This document shows, in pieces, positions 9,589-20,344 of a stretch of 64,000 nt of DNA (position 1 is its first letter; each line of letters opens with the position of its first letter). A model generated the notes under the pieces. The model was not told the origin of the DNA, made no database searches, and saw only the letters and a program-made list of their open reading frames with translations. Source of the stretch: an uncultured Pseudomonadales bacterium (GTDB taxonomy: Bacteria; Pseudomonadota; Gammaproteobacteria; Pseudomonadales; Porticoccaceae); assembly GCA_943846685.1 (NCBI GenBank), contig OX044363.1, positions 1,034,001-1,098,000 on the forward strand. The letters run 5' to 3'. A program made the position numbers and the translations under genes.

Positions 9589-9620
9589 AAAAAACCTCTG
9601 TCTTTGGCAGAGGTTTTTTT
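9589..9620 (+). terminator. rho-independent terminator
   Basis: AAAAAACCTCTG and CAGAGGTTTTTTT flank the loop TCTTTGG. It lies 32 bp after the barrel-like reading frame, which supports that frame being a transcribed gene. Confidence 0.85.
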
Positions 9621-9723
9621 ATTATATACTCCCTTTGAGGATTCATAGACTCTGATATAGAAAGGCCTGTAATAATTTTCCACTGTATTCCTGTAGTAAT
9701 ATCTTACTTTTCAAAAGCGCAAT

Positions 9724-10266
9724 TCATTTGCTTCTTATCTCAGAGAGATATGATTTTACTTTGTTTCTAAGTGATTCTGATGTGTTCTCAGCCTTTAAAA
9801 GAAGTTCTTCTTTGTTTGGTATAGTCACTGAACAGACAGATGATTGGTCGAGCGATATTTCCTCATCTGGATTAAGTGCCTGATTTAGTGCTTCAATATC
9901 ATTTGCTGTTTCACATAAGTCTTTTAACTCCCATGCTGTTACTCCAACAATTGCTGTAATGCCAGCGTAGGGAATTGCTTCAAAAGCCATAGAGCTTACA
10001 GAGCGTGAAGCTGTTCGAACCGCGCGTTTCTTAATAGAATTTGCCGTCGAGCCTACTGCAGCAGCAACGCGAACCGTCTTTCCTTTGAATTTCACTAAGG
10101 TATTTTTTGGGTGAATTTTCGAAGCGACAGTTGGAATACTTGTCACTGCTTCAAATGTGGTTGTCACGAGCTTAAACAAGCTGGTACTTACAAGCATGGC
10201 AATATTCATAGCTAGCGAGAATCCAGCTACAAGAATTAGTGCAGTTAGTCGATATTTTTTACCCAT
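9724..10266 (-). CDS. hypothetical membrane-anchored protein
   Basis: A 180-residue protein with an N-terminal hydrophobic helix (residues ~8-30, LTALILVAGFSLAMNIAML) and a second hydrophobic stretch near residues 94-112 (AFEAIPYAGITAIVGVTAW). Between them is a basic region (SIKKRAVRTASRSV); the C-terminal third is acidic with two cysteines. I do not recognise the family. It stands alone between the barrel pseudogene and a gene-free stretch. Confidence 0.6.
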   Translation of the reverse strand: MGKKYRLTALILVAGFSLAMNIAMLVSTSLFKLVTTTFEAVTSIPTVASKIHPKNTLVKFKGKTVRVAAAVGSTANSIKKRAVRTASRSVSSMAFEAIPYAGITAIVGVTAWELKDLCETANDIEALNQALNPDEEISLDQSSVCSVTIPNKEELLLKAENTSESLRNKVKSYLSEIRSK

Positions 10267-10439
10267 ATATTTATGCTTCTTTTTTCATTATGTTGAACTT
10301 CGGTATATTCAATACTGTATATATTTTATTTCCGGTAAACAATACTTGGTAAAAACTCGTTGATTCAATTGTGACAAGTTTTGTTCCTCATCTACTTCAT
10401 AGTGAGCCTTCATTTAAGGCTGCTGTGGTTCGATTTTAG

Positions 10440-10544
10440 ACCGAGTTTGTCGATAATGTTGCTGCAGGATTTCGAGCGGGATTTGATCTGGTTGATGACA
10501 CATTTCAGGACTATGATTTAGAGTTTGAATATAAAGTCTTGTGA
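10440..10544 (+). pseudogene. possible degraded gene remnant in a gene-poor gap
   Basis: The gap 10267-10751 has no intact gene. A short reading frame here encodes TEFVDNVAAGFRAGFDLVDD and 14 more residues to a TGA at 10544. A TAG at 10437 interrupts the same frame, which continues upstream to about 10360 without a start codon. It may be a gene tail. Inverted repeats at 10604-10612/10646-10654 and 10704-10726/10739-10754 also occupy this gap. The coding call is weak. Confidence 0.3.
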
Positions 10545-10751
10545 CCGGTTTTCTGACAAACTGCTAAATTATTCGCTATAGCTGTAAAGTAAAAAGCCCT
10601 ATGGCATCAGCCGGGAAAAGATGTAGTAAGTTATGGTTTCGGTAGGGCTGATGCTTACAATCTTCCTAAGATGGCCTTATATAACCACCACGGGTGTGAT
10701 TTTTAGCTCTCACTGATGGGCTTTCTGAATCATGCATTAGAAAGCATAGAG

Positions 10752-12206
10752 CTAGGGTATATGTGATTCTATGTAAGCTTCGATTTCAGAGGCATCTGTT
10801 CTTGTGCCATTTGAATCTAAAGCATCATCAATCAGAACATTTCCCCGCATACCGAAAAAATACCGCATTAACAGTAGACCATCGGTCAAGGCATCAACAC
10901 TGCCGCTGTTGTCGATGTCCCAAACGGAAGCGGATGCAGTTTGGTTATTGTCATTATTATCTTCTGATTCGCAAACATCTCTCAGTTCAAATGTTATTCC
11001 TTCCATAGGCTCACCCGGCCAGCCCGAGGTGTTTGGACAGTAGGTAATTGTTTCGACACTATTGCTATTAAATGGGGATAAAGCACTAGGCCGGTCACCA
11101 GAAAAATGTACCGTGTTAACGTTATTCCATTCAATTGCTGTGGGATGAATACTTATGGCATTGTCGCCCAGAGTGATATGGGTAATTTGATTTGACGAAA
11201 ATGCTTCTTCATCAATCCGATGTGAGCTATCGGCCAAGGATACACTGGTGAGATTGTTCTCAGAAAATGCCCCCCATCCTATATAATTCACACTGTCCGG
11301 GATAGTAACTTGGGTAAGTTGATTCTTATAAAAAGCCATACCCTCAATAAGGGCCAAGTTTCGACCTAGAGTGACGCTGGTAAGCTGATTATTTGCAAAT
11401 GCACCCATTTTAATCTTGAGCACAGTATCTGGAATGGTAATCTGGGTAAGCTGCCCCCCTGCGAAAGCATCTACCCCAATACTAGTTACACTTTGACCAA
11501 GGGTTACACTGGAGAGTGGGTTACCTGAAAATGTGTGGTCACCGATATCAGTCACACCATTGCCAATGGTGACCACGGAAAGCTGGTTGCTTCTAAAAGC
11601 TCTTTCTTCAATGCTTGTTACGCTATCTGGAATAGTGACAGCGGTGAGCTGATTGCCCTCAAAAGTACTAGAATAAATCTTGGCTACACTCTGGCCAATC
11701 TCGACGCTGGTAAGTTGATTGCTGGAAAACGCAGATGGTCCAAGAAAGACTACACTATCCGGGATAGTTGCAGCGGCAAGTTGGTTGTCGGAAAACGCGT
11801 ATCCTCCAAGATAGACTACACTGTCTGGTATAGTTACAGAGGTAAGCTGGTTGTAACTAAAAGCTCCGCCTCCGATAAATGTCACATTATCTGGAATGGT
11901 AACACTGGTTAGTTGACCGCCAGCAAAAGCATAAGCCCCTATGTGGGTTACACTATTAGGAATAGCGATATTAGTCAGTGGGCTACCATCAAAAGCCTCT
12001 TCTCCAATAGCGGTTACAGAGTATCCGTCAATCGTCTCGGGCAAAATCAAATTGTTTGGACAAATATCTACGCAGCCCGTAATGGTTATTCCCTGGAAGT
12101 CTAGATTATAGGTGTATGTATTGTTGCTCAGTGCATGAACGCTAGTTAATGAGAGTAAAGAAATTATGGCTAGGCTAATTGAGCGACTTAACATATTCAC
12201 ATGCAA
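10752..12206 (-). CDS. secreted BspA-type leucine-rich-repeat protein with dockerin-like C-terminus
   Basis: A 484-residue protein with signal peptide (residues 1-25, ending SVHA). Residues ~45-390 are about fourteen 23-residue LRR_5 repeats of the form AFxxNQLTSVTIPDSVxxIGxxAF, the BspA/Treponema type found in adhesins and surface proteins. A tail after an Asn/Asp linker (residues ~425-484) contains VWDIDNSGSVDALTDGLLLM and a second DSNGT segment, resembling paired EF-hand/dockerin calcium loops. The protein probably binds outside the cell and may attach to a partner or to polysaccharide. The repeats give strong antisense reading frames that are not genes. Confidence 0.88.
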   Translation of the reverse strand: MHVNMLSRSISLAIISLLSLTSVHALSNNTYTYNLDFQGITITGCVDICPNNLILPETIDGYSVTAIGEEAFDGSPLTNIAIPNSVTHIGAYAFAGGQLTSVTIPDNVTFIGGGAFSYNQLTSVTIPDSVVYLGGYAFSDNQLAAATIPDSVVFLGPSAFSSNQLTSVEIGQSVAKIYSSTFEGNQLTAVTIPDSVTSIEERAFRSNQLSVVTIGNGVTDIGDHTFSGNPLSSVTLGQSVTSIGVDAFAGGQLTQITIPDTVLKIKMGAFANNQLTSVTLGRNLALIEGMAFYKNQLTQVTIPDSVNYIGWGAFSENNLTSVSLADSSHRIDEEAFSSNQITHITLGDNAISIHPTAIEWNNVNTVHFSGDRPSALSPFNSNSVETITYCPNTSGWPGEPMEGITFELRDVCESEDNNDNNQTASASVWDIDNSGSVDALTDGLLLMRYFFGMRGNVLIDDALDSNGTRTDASEIEAYIESHIP

Positions 12207-12360
12207 CTGTTTTTTTTTGATTGATTTTAATAGTAATTGATTGGTGGAAAGATATCCAATTAGCCTTTAATAGTAGTCTAGGATGTATTTATAGAAGAGT
12301 GAGAATGCTATGGAGAGTGCTGTTCTAGCAACTGTGTGATGGCGATATTAATGGATAAAT

Positions 12361-13020
12361 AAAGAGAGTTGACTGGATTAGTTCTTCGGGTTCAACATCG
12401 AACCGAAGGTGAGAATAGAGAGTGGCCCAGTAGGGTGAGGCTGTAGAAACAGCCGAACGGCAGCGGCATTATCGAAGAGTTAAAGAGAGCTGACTGGATT
12501 AGCCCTACGGGTTCAACATCGAACCGTAGGTGAGAATAGAGAGTGGCCCAGTAGGGTGAGGCTGTTCTAGCAGCCGAACGGTAGCGGCATTATCGAAGAG
12601 TTAAAGAGAGCTGACTGGATTAGCCCTACGGGTTCAACATCGAACCGAAGGTGAGAATAGAGAGTGGCCCAGTAGGGTGAGGCTGTAGAAACAGCCGAAC
12701 GGCAGCGGCATTATCGAAGAGTTAAAGAGAGCTGACTGGATTAGCCCTACGGGTTCAACATCGAACCGAAGGTGAGGGTAGAGAGCGGCCCAGTAGGGTG
12801 AGGCTGTTCTAGCAGCCGAACGGCAGCGGCATTATCGAAGAGTTAAAGAGAGCTGACTGGATTAGCCCTACGGGTTCAACATCGAACCGAAGGTGAGGGT
12901 AGAGAGCGGCCCAGTAGGGTGAGGCTGTAGCAACAGCTGAACGGCAGCGGCATGATCGAAGATATACAGAGAGCTGACTGGATTAGTCCTACGGGTTCAA
13001 CATCGAACCGTAGGTGAAAA
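12361..13020 (-). repeat. 121-bp tandem repeat array downstream of tRNA-Ile(CAU)
   Basis: Six units start at GACTGGATTAG in positions 12371, 12492, 12613, 12734, 12855 and 12976, exactly 121 bp apart; a decayed part-unit precedes 12361. Each unit holds GGCCCAGTAGG, matching the 3' end of the adjacent tRNA, plus a hairpin around CCTACGGGTTC/GAACCGTAGG and a second hairpin whose loop varies while the stem is kept (GGCTGTAGAAACAGCC versus GGCTGTTCTAGCAGCC). In the tRNA reading direction the array lies directly downstream. No protein is encoded. The design recalls the tyrT rtT repeats of E. coli. Confidence 0.9.
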
Positions 13021-13097
13021 TGGTGGGCCCAGTAGGACTTGAACCTACGACCAATCGATTATGAGTCGACTGCTCTAACCAGCTGAGCTATGGGCCC
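13021..13097 (-). tRNA. tRNA-Ile with anticodon CAU (lysidine-type tRNA-Ile2)
   Basis: A full cloverleaf of 77 nt with encoded CCA. The acceptor is GGGCCCA/TGGGCCC, the D arm has AGCTGGTTA, and the anticodon loop is CTCATAA with anticodon CAT. The anticodon arm GTCGACTCATAATCGAT followed by TGGTC is closer to E. coli ileX than to metT, so I call the AUA-reading tRNA-Ile2, which needs TilS lysidine modification, rather than elongator tRNA-Met. It lies on the rpoD strand and is flanked on both sides by tandem repeat arrays. Confidence 0.88.
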
Positions 13098-13108
13098 TTC
13101 TTTAAACT

Positions 13109-13600
13109 TGCCTTTTTGGCTTATCGCGGCGTTGCGCGGCTTCGCTCTTTCAGTCACATACCGATGTATGCTCCTTCAATCGCTCATTGCGCGCCTTGCG
13201 CTAAACCAAAAATTCGGCGTTTAAATCTAATGCTGCCTTTTTGGCTTATCGCGGCGTTGCGCGGCTTCGCTCTTTCAGTCACATACCGATGTATGCTCCT
13301 TCAATCGCTCATTGCGCGCCTTGCGCTAAACCAAAAATTCGGCGTTTAAATCTAATGCTGCCTTTTTGGCTTATCGCGGCGTTGCGCGGCTTCGCTCTTT
13401 CAGTCACATACCGATGTATGCTCCTTCAATCGCTCATTGCGCGCCTTGCGCTAAACCAAAAATTCGGCGTTTAAATCTAATGCTGCCTTTTTGGCTTATC
13501 GCGGCGTTGCGCGGCTTCGCTCTTTCAGTCACATACCGATGTATGCTCCTTCAATCGCTCATTGCGCGCCTTGCGCTAAACCAAAAATTCGGCGTTTAAG
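13109..13600. repeat. 125-bp tandem repeats, four near-identical copies
   Basis: Units start at TGCCTTTTTGGC in positions 13109, 13234, 13359 and 13484. The copies appear identical by eye. Each has the palindrome CATACCGATGTATG flanked by GTCA and CTCC and several GCGC-rich stretches. Open frames of 77 residues in each copy are by-products of the repetition: they have the same sequence and no ribosome binding site. A diverged fifth copy follows at 13601-13717. Confidence 0.92.
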
Positions 13601-13717
13601 TTGTCTTTTTGCTGTTATGCGTCGTCCCGTGCTCATAATACTCAGTCACATACTTAATGTATGCTCCTTCCCATTACTGCGCGGCTCCTAGCCTAACAAC
13701 AAAAATCCTGCCTTAAA
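13601..13717. repeat. diverged fifth copy of the 125-bp repeat
   Basis: It keeps CAGTCACATAC, a palindromic centre (CATACTTAATGTATG) and GCTCCTTC, as well as the AAAAAT...GCCTTAAA end of the unit, but other positions differ. The palindrome arms are kept while the loop changed from CGAT to TTAAT, which fits selection for pairing. Confidence 0.7.
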
Positions 13718-13756
13718 TCTTTCTTAGTTAACCGGTATGTATCGGCTAACACTCTG

Positions 13757-13781
13757 TCATCCTGAACGCAGTGAAGGATCT
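13757..13781. repeat. dispersed TCATCCTGA...GAAGGATCT element
   Basis: The sequence TCATCCTGAACGCAGTGAAGGATCT closely matches elements at 50105-50130 and 50399-50424 (TCATCCTGAGCGAAGTCGAAGGATCT). It is an imperfect palindrome. Similar elements are common in environmental proteobacterial genomes. Confidence 0.7.
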
Positions 13782-13818
13782 CTAGATCTTTCATCACTGT
13801 TCAAGATAACGGTTTGTC

Positions 13819-15660
<1,842 letters not shown>

Positions 15661-15771
15661 AGGATTCTAATACTGTTTTGGGCTGAAAAATAGCGCGCAA
15701 TTATAGCCGATAATCTCACCGATGTCTGAAGTAATTTTAAGCTTTATTGCGAGCCTGTCTGGTTTCTAATA

Positions 15772-17703
15772 TTAGACTATAAGTCTTTGTTTTATCTTAC
15801 TTTTTAATTCGGCGTTTTGGATGTCGTCGCCCAGTTGCATATGAATCTTAAGCAGCTGCTTAATCTGGCGTTCGTTGAGGGTTTCCTGAGACAGCAAGAA
15901 TATCGCTTTTCTCTCGCCGGGCAGTGCCTCAAAAGCATCGCGCATCACATGGGCCAGCGTGTCAGTGAATTCCTGGTCATCGTCGCGGCCTGTACCTTTT
16001 GGGGGTTGATGCAGTTCACTGCCGGCAAGGGTTCTGAGTAGCTGTAGCTCTTGCTGGTCACCCTGGGCGGCTTGCCAGCGGGCAAAGATATGCGAGGTTT
16101 TTGTACACTGAGGCGCGCTGTTAATCAGCGCCAGAATTTTCAGAAACAGTGCCATATCAATATCCGCAGAGACTCTGAGAATTTCAATATCTTCGACATA
16201 TTCCGCAAGCTGAGGGTGATTGATCAGCAGTGCGGTAAGGAATTTCAACGGTGACAGGCGAATTTTGTTGGTTCGAGCGGTAACCGTTTCGGGGTAGGGC
16301 TCATAGTCAACACCGCCATAGATCTCTGGCGGCTCCTCTCCGATTGGCTCGGGATGCTGCGGCGCAGGACTGCTGGGCTCAGCGTTGTATTGCTGAGGTG
16401 GCTTATGGGTAGCCACATAGTCGCGCAAATTGTCCGCCGAGATGCCGGTGCGGCGGGATAGTTCCTCGAGCATTAGCTGTCGAAATACACCCTGAGGTAT
16501 ACGGTTAATCTGTGGCGCGCAGACTTTACTCAGTCGCGCCTTGCCATCGGCAGTGCTGTCGTCGATACCATCACTGAGCTGTTCAAATAAGAATTCGGAG
16601 AGCGGCTGGGCGCTGTCGACCTGCTCCATAAACGCCTGTTTGCCAAGCTGGCGAACCATAGTGTCCGGATCTTCACCATCCGGCAAGAACAGAAATTTCG
16701 CTGAAACCCCGTCGCGCATTTCCGGCAGTGCAGTATCCAACGCTCGAGCAGCGGCTTTGCGGCCCGCTTTGTCGCCGTCAAAGCAAAAGACAATATCAGA
16801 GGTGTAGCGGAAGATCTTTTGCAGATGGCTTTCGGTCAATGCTGTACCCAGAGTTGCCACCGCATTGTTGATTTCAAACTGGGCCAGGGCAATAACATCC
16901 ATATAGCCCTCAACCATAATCAGGCAGGGGATTTCTTTGAGTTTTTGCCGCGCCTCGTAAAGCCCGTAGAGCTCGCGCCCTTTATGAAACACTGGGGTCT
17001 CTGGCGAGTTAAGGTATTTGGGTGTGCTGTCATCCAACACTCGTCCACCAAAGCCAACCGTGCGACCGCGCTGGTCACGAATGGGGAAGGTGATGCGGTG
17101 GCGGAAGCGATCATACTGCTTTTTCTCTTCGGGCTTGGTGATGACCATGCCGGATTCATCGAGCAGGTCGATACGTTCTTGATCAGTACCCACTGCTTTA
17201 AGCAGATTGTCCCACCCAGGTGGCGCGTAGCCAACACCGTATTGACCCGCTACCTGGCCACTTAAACCACGGGCTTTAAGATAGTCGACCGCCCCTGCGG
17301 CGGCCTGATGTTGGCGCAACTGCTTGCGGAAGTATTTATCCGACTCGCCAAGCAGCGAATAGAGGCTGTCTTTCTGTTTGCTGACCTGAGCATCCTGTGC
17401 CGCTTCACGGGGAATCTCGAGACCGGCATTTTTGGCGAGCATTTCTACTGCGGGCAAAAAGTCGAGGCGGTCAAATTCCATGACAAAGCCGAGGGCATTG
17501 CCGCCTGCGCCACAGCCAAAGCAGTAGTAAAACTGTTTGTCCTGAGCGACGGTAAATGAGGGGCTTTTTTCTTCGTGGAAGGGGCAGCAGGCTTTGTAGT
17601 TCTTGCCCGCTTTTTTTAGCGGAACGCGACCGTTGACCACATCGACTATATCTACGCGATCGAGCAGGTCATCAATAAATGTTTGTGGTATTCGTCCGGC
17701 CAT
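15772..17703 (-). CDS. dnaG: DNA primase
   Basis: A 643-residue primase. The N-terminal zinc-binding domain has CCPFHEEKSPSFTV and YYCFGCGAGG (residues ~39-66), the catalytic core has RNA polymerase motifs and the Toprim acidic residues MVEGYMDVIAL and FCFDGDKAG (~residues 262-315), and the C-terminal helical domain (~450-643) is the DnaB-binding part. It synthesises RNA primers for replication. It lies between yqeY and rpoD in the macromolecular synthesis cluster, as in Pseudomonas. Confidence 0.97.
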   Translation of the reverse strand: MAGRIPQTFIDDLLDRVDIVDVVNGRVPLKKAGKNYKACCPFHEEKSPSFTVAQDKQFYYCFGCGAGGNALGFVMEFDRLDFLPAVEMLAKNAGLEIPREAAQDAQVSKQKDSLYSLLGESDKYFRKQLRQHQAAAGAVDYLKARGLSGQVAGQYGVGYAPPGWDNLLKAVGTDQERIDLLDESGMVITKPEEKKQYDRFRHRITFPIRDQRGRTVGFGGRVLDDSTPKYLNSPETPVFHKGRELYGLYEARQKLKEIPCLIMVEGYMDVIALAQFEINNAVATLGTALTESHLQKIFRYTSDIVFCFDGDKAGRKAAARALDTALPEMRDGVSAKFLFLPDGEDPDTMVRQLGKQAFMEQVDSAQPLSEFLFEQLSDGIDDSTADGKARLSKVCAPQINRIPQGVFRQLMLEELSRRTGISADNLRDYVATHKPPQQYNAEPSSPAPQHPEPIGEEPPEIYGGVDYEPYPETVTARTNKIRLSPLKFLTALLINHPQLAEYVEDIEILRVSADIDMALFLKILALINSAPQCTKTSHIFARWQAAQGDQQELQLLRTLAGSELHQPPKGTGRDDDQEFTDTLAHVMRDAFEALPGERKAIFLLSQETLNERQIKQLLKIHMQLGDDIQNAELKSKIKQRLIV

Positions 17704-17802
17704 TGGCGTTTTACGGTGCTCTTTTTTTGATTGCTATAGTGTAACGTCTTCGGTGGGGAAATAAACTAGAGCTTGGGTTGCTGATGGTTTAATCGCTTTC
17801 TA

Positions 17803-17873
17803 ATTATCAAAGGGCTTTCTATCAGCTAAAGGCTTTCCATCAGCTAAGGGCTTTCCATCAGCTAAAGGCTTTC
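17803..17873. repeat. 18-bp tandem repeat, three copies plus a partial one
   Basis: Units of the form CATCAGCTAAAGGCTTTC occupy 17820-17837, 17838-17855 and 17856-17873, with a shorter related unit before them. Related AGCTAAxGGCTTT motifs occur at 18233-18270 and 43006-43025. It sits in the 560-bp intergenic space upstream of dnaG, which holds no gene. Confidence 0.8.
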
Positions 17874-17910
17874 TTTTAATTGAGTGGAAATTTGTCGCGT
17901 GGCGGCCGAA

Positions 17911-18003
17911 GCCAAGAAAGGCCTCCCGAGACTCACTCAAGCCATCCATGGGCGTTCGAGCGCCGTTCCCTACGGCGCACGGTCCCGGGAGGCCTTTCTC
18001 GGC
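17911..18003. repeat. large intergenic inverted-repeat element A
   Basis: Arms GCCAAGAAAGGCCTCCCG (left) and CGGGAGGCCTTTCTCGGC (right) enclose about 55 bp that contain smaller hairpins (GGCG/CGCC and CGCCGT/ACGGCG). It has no coding frame worth keeping. Element B at 18080-18189 has the same plan. Confidence 0.8.
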
Positions 18004-18079
18004 TCCGACCTAAAACCAGCCTTCGGATTTCTAAAAAAACAATAAGAAATTACACAGGTAATCCATAGTTTCGGTTGAA

Positions 18080-18189
18080 GGTTAGAGTGGGCTTAGGCTT
18101 TCCCAGACCGTGTGCGGCATGGATGCCGCACTCGAGCCCCCAGGGATGGGTTTACGGCGAGTCGGGGAAAGCCTAAGCTCGCTCTGACC
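18080..18189. repeat. large intergenic inverted-repeat element B
   Basis: 26-bp imperfect arms (GGTTAGAGTGGGCTTAGGCT... and its complement ending GCTCTGACC) enclose an interior with the hairpin GTGCGGCATGGATGCCGCAC and a CAGGGATGGG segment. This plan is like the palindromic repeats scattered in Pseudomonas-type genomes. Unlike element A in arm sequence, but alike in size and architecture. Confidence 0.8.
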
Positions 18190-18264
18190 GCCACGATCCA
18201 GAACTGAGACTCAATCAAACATTACTACTTTATAGGCTAAGAGCTTTTTATTAGCTAATGGCTT

Positions 18265-18708
18265 TTAACTAAGAGCTTTCTTAATCTGCCCACTAACAGC
18301 ACCAGCATCGGCACGACCCTGAATCTTGGGTTTGATAATCCCCATCACCTTACCCATATCGCGCATAGACTCAGCGCCGGTCTCGGCAATAGCCTGCTGA
18401 ATAAGCTCAGCAATTTCCGCTTCGGTTAATGCGGTCGGCAAAAAGTCCTGAATCACCTTAATCTCAGCAATTTCCACGTCAGCCAATTCCTGACGGCCAG
18501 CGCTTTCGTACTGAGTGATGGAATCGCGACGCTGCTTAACCATTTTGTCCAGTACCGCCAGAGTGCGGGCGTCTTCAATCTCGATTCGCTCGTCTACTTC
18601 GATACGCTTTATTTCTGCCAATATGAGACGAATAGCGCCCAGGCGCTCTTTATCTTTAGCGCGCATGGCATCTTTCATCGCGTCTTTGAGCTGCTGTTTT
18701 AATGACAT
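18265..18708 (-). CDS. yqeY: GatB/YqeY domain protein
   Basis: A 147-residue protein matching YqeY throughout (SLKQQLKDAMKDAMRAKDKERL at the N-terminus, MGKVMGIIKPKIQGRADAG near the C-terminus). The domain is the tRNA-binding tail of amidotransferase subunit GatB. The free-standing protein is thought to act in tRNA-dependent processes, with no settled reaction. It lies between rpsU and dnaG, its common place in gammaproteobacteria. Confidence 0.95.
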   Translation of the reverse strand: MSLKQQLKDAMKDAMRAKDKERLGAIRLILAEIKRIEVDERIEIEDARTLAVLDKMVKQRRDSITQYESAGRQELADVEIAEIKVIQDFLPTALTEAEIAELIQQAIAETGAESMRDMGKVMGIIKPKIQGRADAGAVSGQIKKALS

Positions 18709-18751
18709 AGTGATTCTCCGATTAAAGTGGAATTCTTGTTTTCCAGAAACA

Positions 18752-18778
18752 CAAAAAGCGCCGGTCAGGCGCTCTTTG
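18752..18778 (-). terminator. intra-cluster terminator between rpsU and yqeY
   Basis: On the minus strand the stem AGCGCC/GGCGCT (GAGCGCC TGACC GGCGCTTTTTG) ends in five T residues. In E. coli a terminator after rpsU lets S21 be made in excess over primase and sigma; this hairpin is placed for the same job. Confidence 0.75.
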
Positions 18779-18818
18779 CTTTAACTCAATAGTTAACTCT
18801 CTTGTTAGAGGGTTAAGC

Positions 18819-19034
18819 TTAGTAGAGTCGAGTAAACTTGCGTGATTCGCGAGATACTTTTTTCTGGTTGCGCTTAACAGCGGCAGCAGCTTTACGCTTG
18901 CGTTCCCATGTGGGCTTCTCGTAAAACTCACAGCTGCGAACTTTAGCCAGAATTCCGGCTTTCTCGCATGAACGTTTAAAGCGACGTAGTGCTACGTCAA
19001 AGGGCTCGTTTTCTTTAAGGCGAACGCTTGGCAT
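18819..19034 (-). CDS. rpsU: 30S ribosomal protein S21
   Basis: A 71-residue S21 with the family pattern [20 protein letters not shown] and a highly basic tail. S21 sits near the anti-Shine-Dalgarno region of the 30S subunit and helps initiation. It is the first gene of the macromolecular synthesis cluster and is divergent from tsaD across a 269-bp gap. Confidence 0.98.
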   Translation of the reverse strand: MPSVRLKENEPFDVALRRFKRSCEKAGILAKVRSCEFYEKPTWERKRKAAAAVKRNQKKVSRESRKFTRLY

Positions 19035-19303
19035 TTATAATCAATCCTGTTTATTGGTCATGTATATGATCGTTTAGTTTTGAACTTAGTACGATCTGTC
19101 GCTAAGAGCTATTTCTTAGCTGACTCTTTAAGGGCGCGTAGTCTATACATTAAGCCTGATCGATGCAAAGTTTTTTACGCGCTTTTAACTGCTTATTTGC
19201 TCAACGCAAAGTACTGGTTCACACAGGCCTGCAGAGGGTTTAAAGTTACGCCCTGTGATGGGCGCTGCAATGCCCGCAAATAACCCTTCAGGGCTAGACT
19301 TGA

Positions 19304-20344
19304 ATGCTTGTGTTAGGAATAGAAACATCCTGCGATGAAACCGGAGTTGCTGTCTATGACAGTGAGCGAGGGCTGTTGGCTCATACTCTCTACTCTCAGG
19401 TAAAGCTGCACGCTGAATACGGCGGTGTAGTGCCCGAACTCGCCTCGCGGGATCATGTGCGCAAGATTCTGCCAATGTTAGAGAAAGTTTTGGCTGAGGC
19501 CAATGTTAACAAGGCTGATCTCGATGGCATTGCCTATACCGCAGGTCCGGGACTAATGGGTGCCTTAATGGTTGGAGGTTCTGTAGCCACGGCTATGGCT
19601 TACACTCTGAAAATACCTGTACTGGGTGTCCATCATATGGAAGGCCACCTGCTGGCCCCTATGCTTGAGGACAATCCCCCAGTATTTCCATTTGTCGCCT
19701 TACTGGTTTCCGGAGGGCACACTCAGCTGGTCTCCGTGACCGCTATTGGCGAGTATGAGTTACTCGGCGAATCGATTGATGATGCGGCGGGGGAGGCTTT
19801 CGACAAAACAGCCAAACTGCTCGATCTGGAATATCCCGGCGGACCGCGACTGGCGGCAATGGCAGAACAGGGGGTTATCGAAAGATTTACCTTCCCGCGG
19901 CCAATGACCGATCGACCCGGTCTGGATTTTAGTTTTTCCGGGTTAAAAACCTTTACCCGTAATTTGATCGAAAAAAACCGCGGTGACGATGTGCTGCCCG
20001 AACCGCAGACTATGGCGGATATCTGTGCCGGCTTTCAGGAGGCCGTGGTCGATACCCTAGTGATTAAATGCCGCAGAGCAATGCAGCAGACTTCAATGAA
20101 AACCTTGGTGATTGCCGGTGGTGTTTCGGCCAATTCAAGACTGCGCGAAAAACTCGAAATCGCTCTTGGAAAAGATGGTGCTCAAGTATTTTATGCCCGC
20201 CATGAGTTTTGCACCGATAATGGTGCGATGATCGCCTACGCCGGTTGCCAGCGTCTGTTGGCCGGTGAAAAAAATAAATTGGAAATCTCGGCAACGCCGC
20301 GGTGGCCACTGGACCAATTGATACAGCCACAGGAAAGAGCTTAA
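19304..20344 (+). CDS. tsaD: tRNA N6-adenosine threonylcarbamoyltransferase
   Basis: A 346-residue TsaD (Gcp/YgjD). ASKHA fold with [16 protein letters not shown] at the N-terminus, metal-binding histidines in HHMEGHL (~residues 110-116), and glycine loops [12 protein letters not shown] and [13 protein letters not shown]. With TsaB, TsaC and TsaE it makes t6A37 on ANN-decoding tRNAs. Its stop overlaps the folB start (TAATG), so the two are coupled. Confidence 0.97.
   Translation: MLVLGIETSCDETGVAVYDSERGLLAHTLYSQVKLHAEYGGVVPELASRDHVRKILPMLEKVLAEANVNKADLDGIAYTAGPGLMGALMVGGSVATAMAYTLKIPVLGVHHMEGHLLAPMLEDNPPVFPFVALLVSGGHTQLVSVTAIGEYELLGESIDDAAGEAFDKTAKLLDLEYPGGPRLAAMAEQGVIERFTFPRPMTDRPGLDFSFSGLKTFTRNLIEKNRGDDVLPEPQTMADICAGFQEAVVDTLVIKCRRAMQQTSMKTLVIAGGVSANSRLREKLEIALGKDGAQVFYARHEFCTDNGAMIAYAGCQRLLAGEKNKLEISATPRWPLDQLIQPQERA

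Noticed and set aside
10704..10754. Terminator of the LRR gene
   Set aside because: A long hairpin exists, but on the minus strand no T-run follows it.
10804..12104. Plus-strand frames opposite the LRR gene
   Set aside because: They mirror the repeated LRR codons on the other strand, and lack start sites and family matches.
12361..13020. A CRISPR array
   Set aside because: Units are 121 bp head-to-tail with no short conserved repeat plus unique spacers, and no cas gene is present.
13109..13600. A CRISPR array or an insertion sequence
   Set aside because: Identical 125-bp units without spacers, terminal repeats or transposase.
13116..13691. Four 66-77-residue open frames with the same sequence
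   Set aside because: They lie in identical 125-bp DNA repeats, have no ribosome binding site and no family; they are by-products of the repeats.
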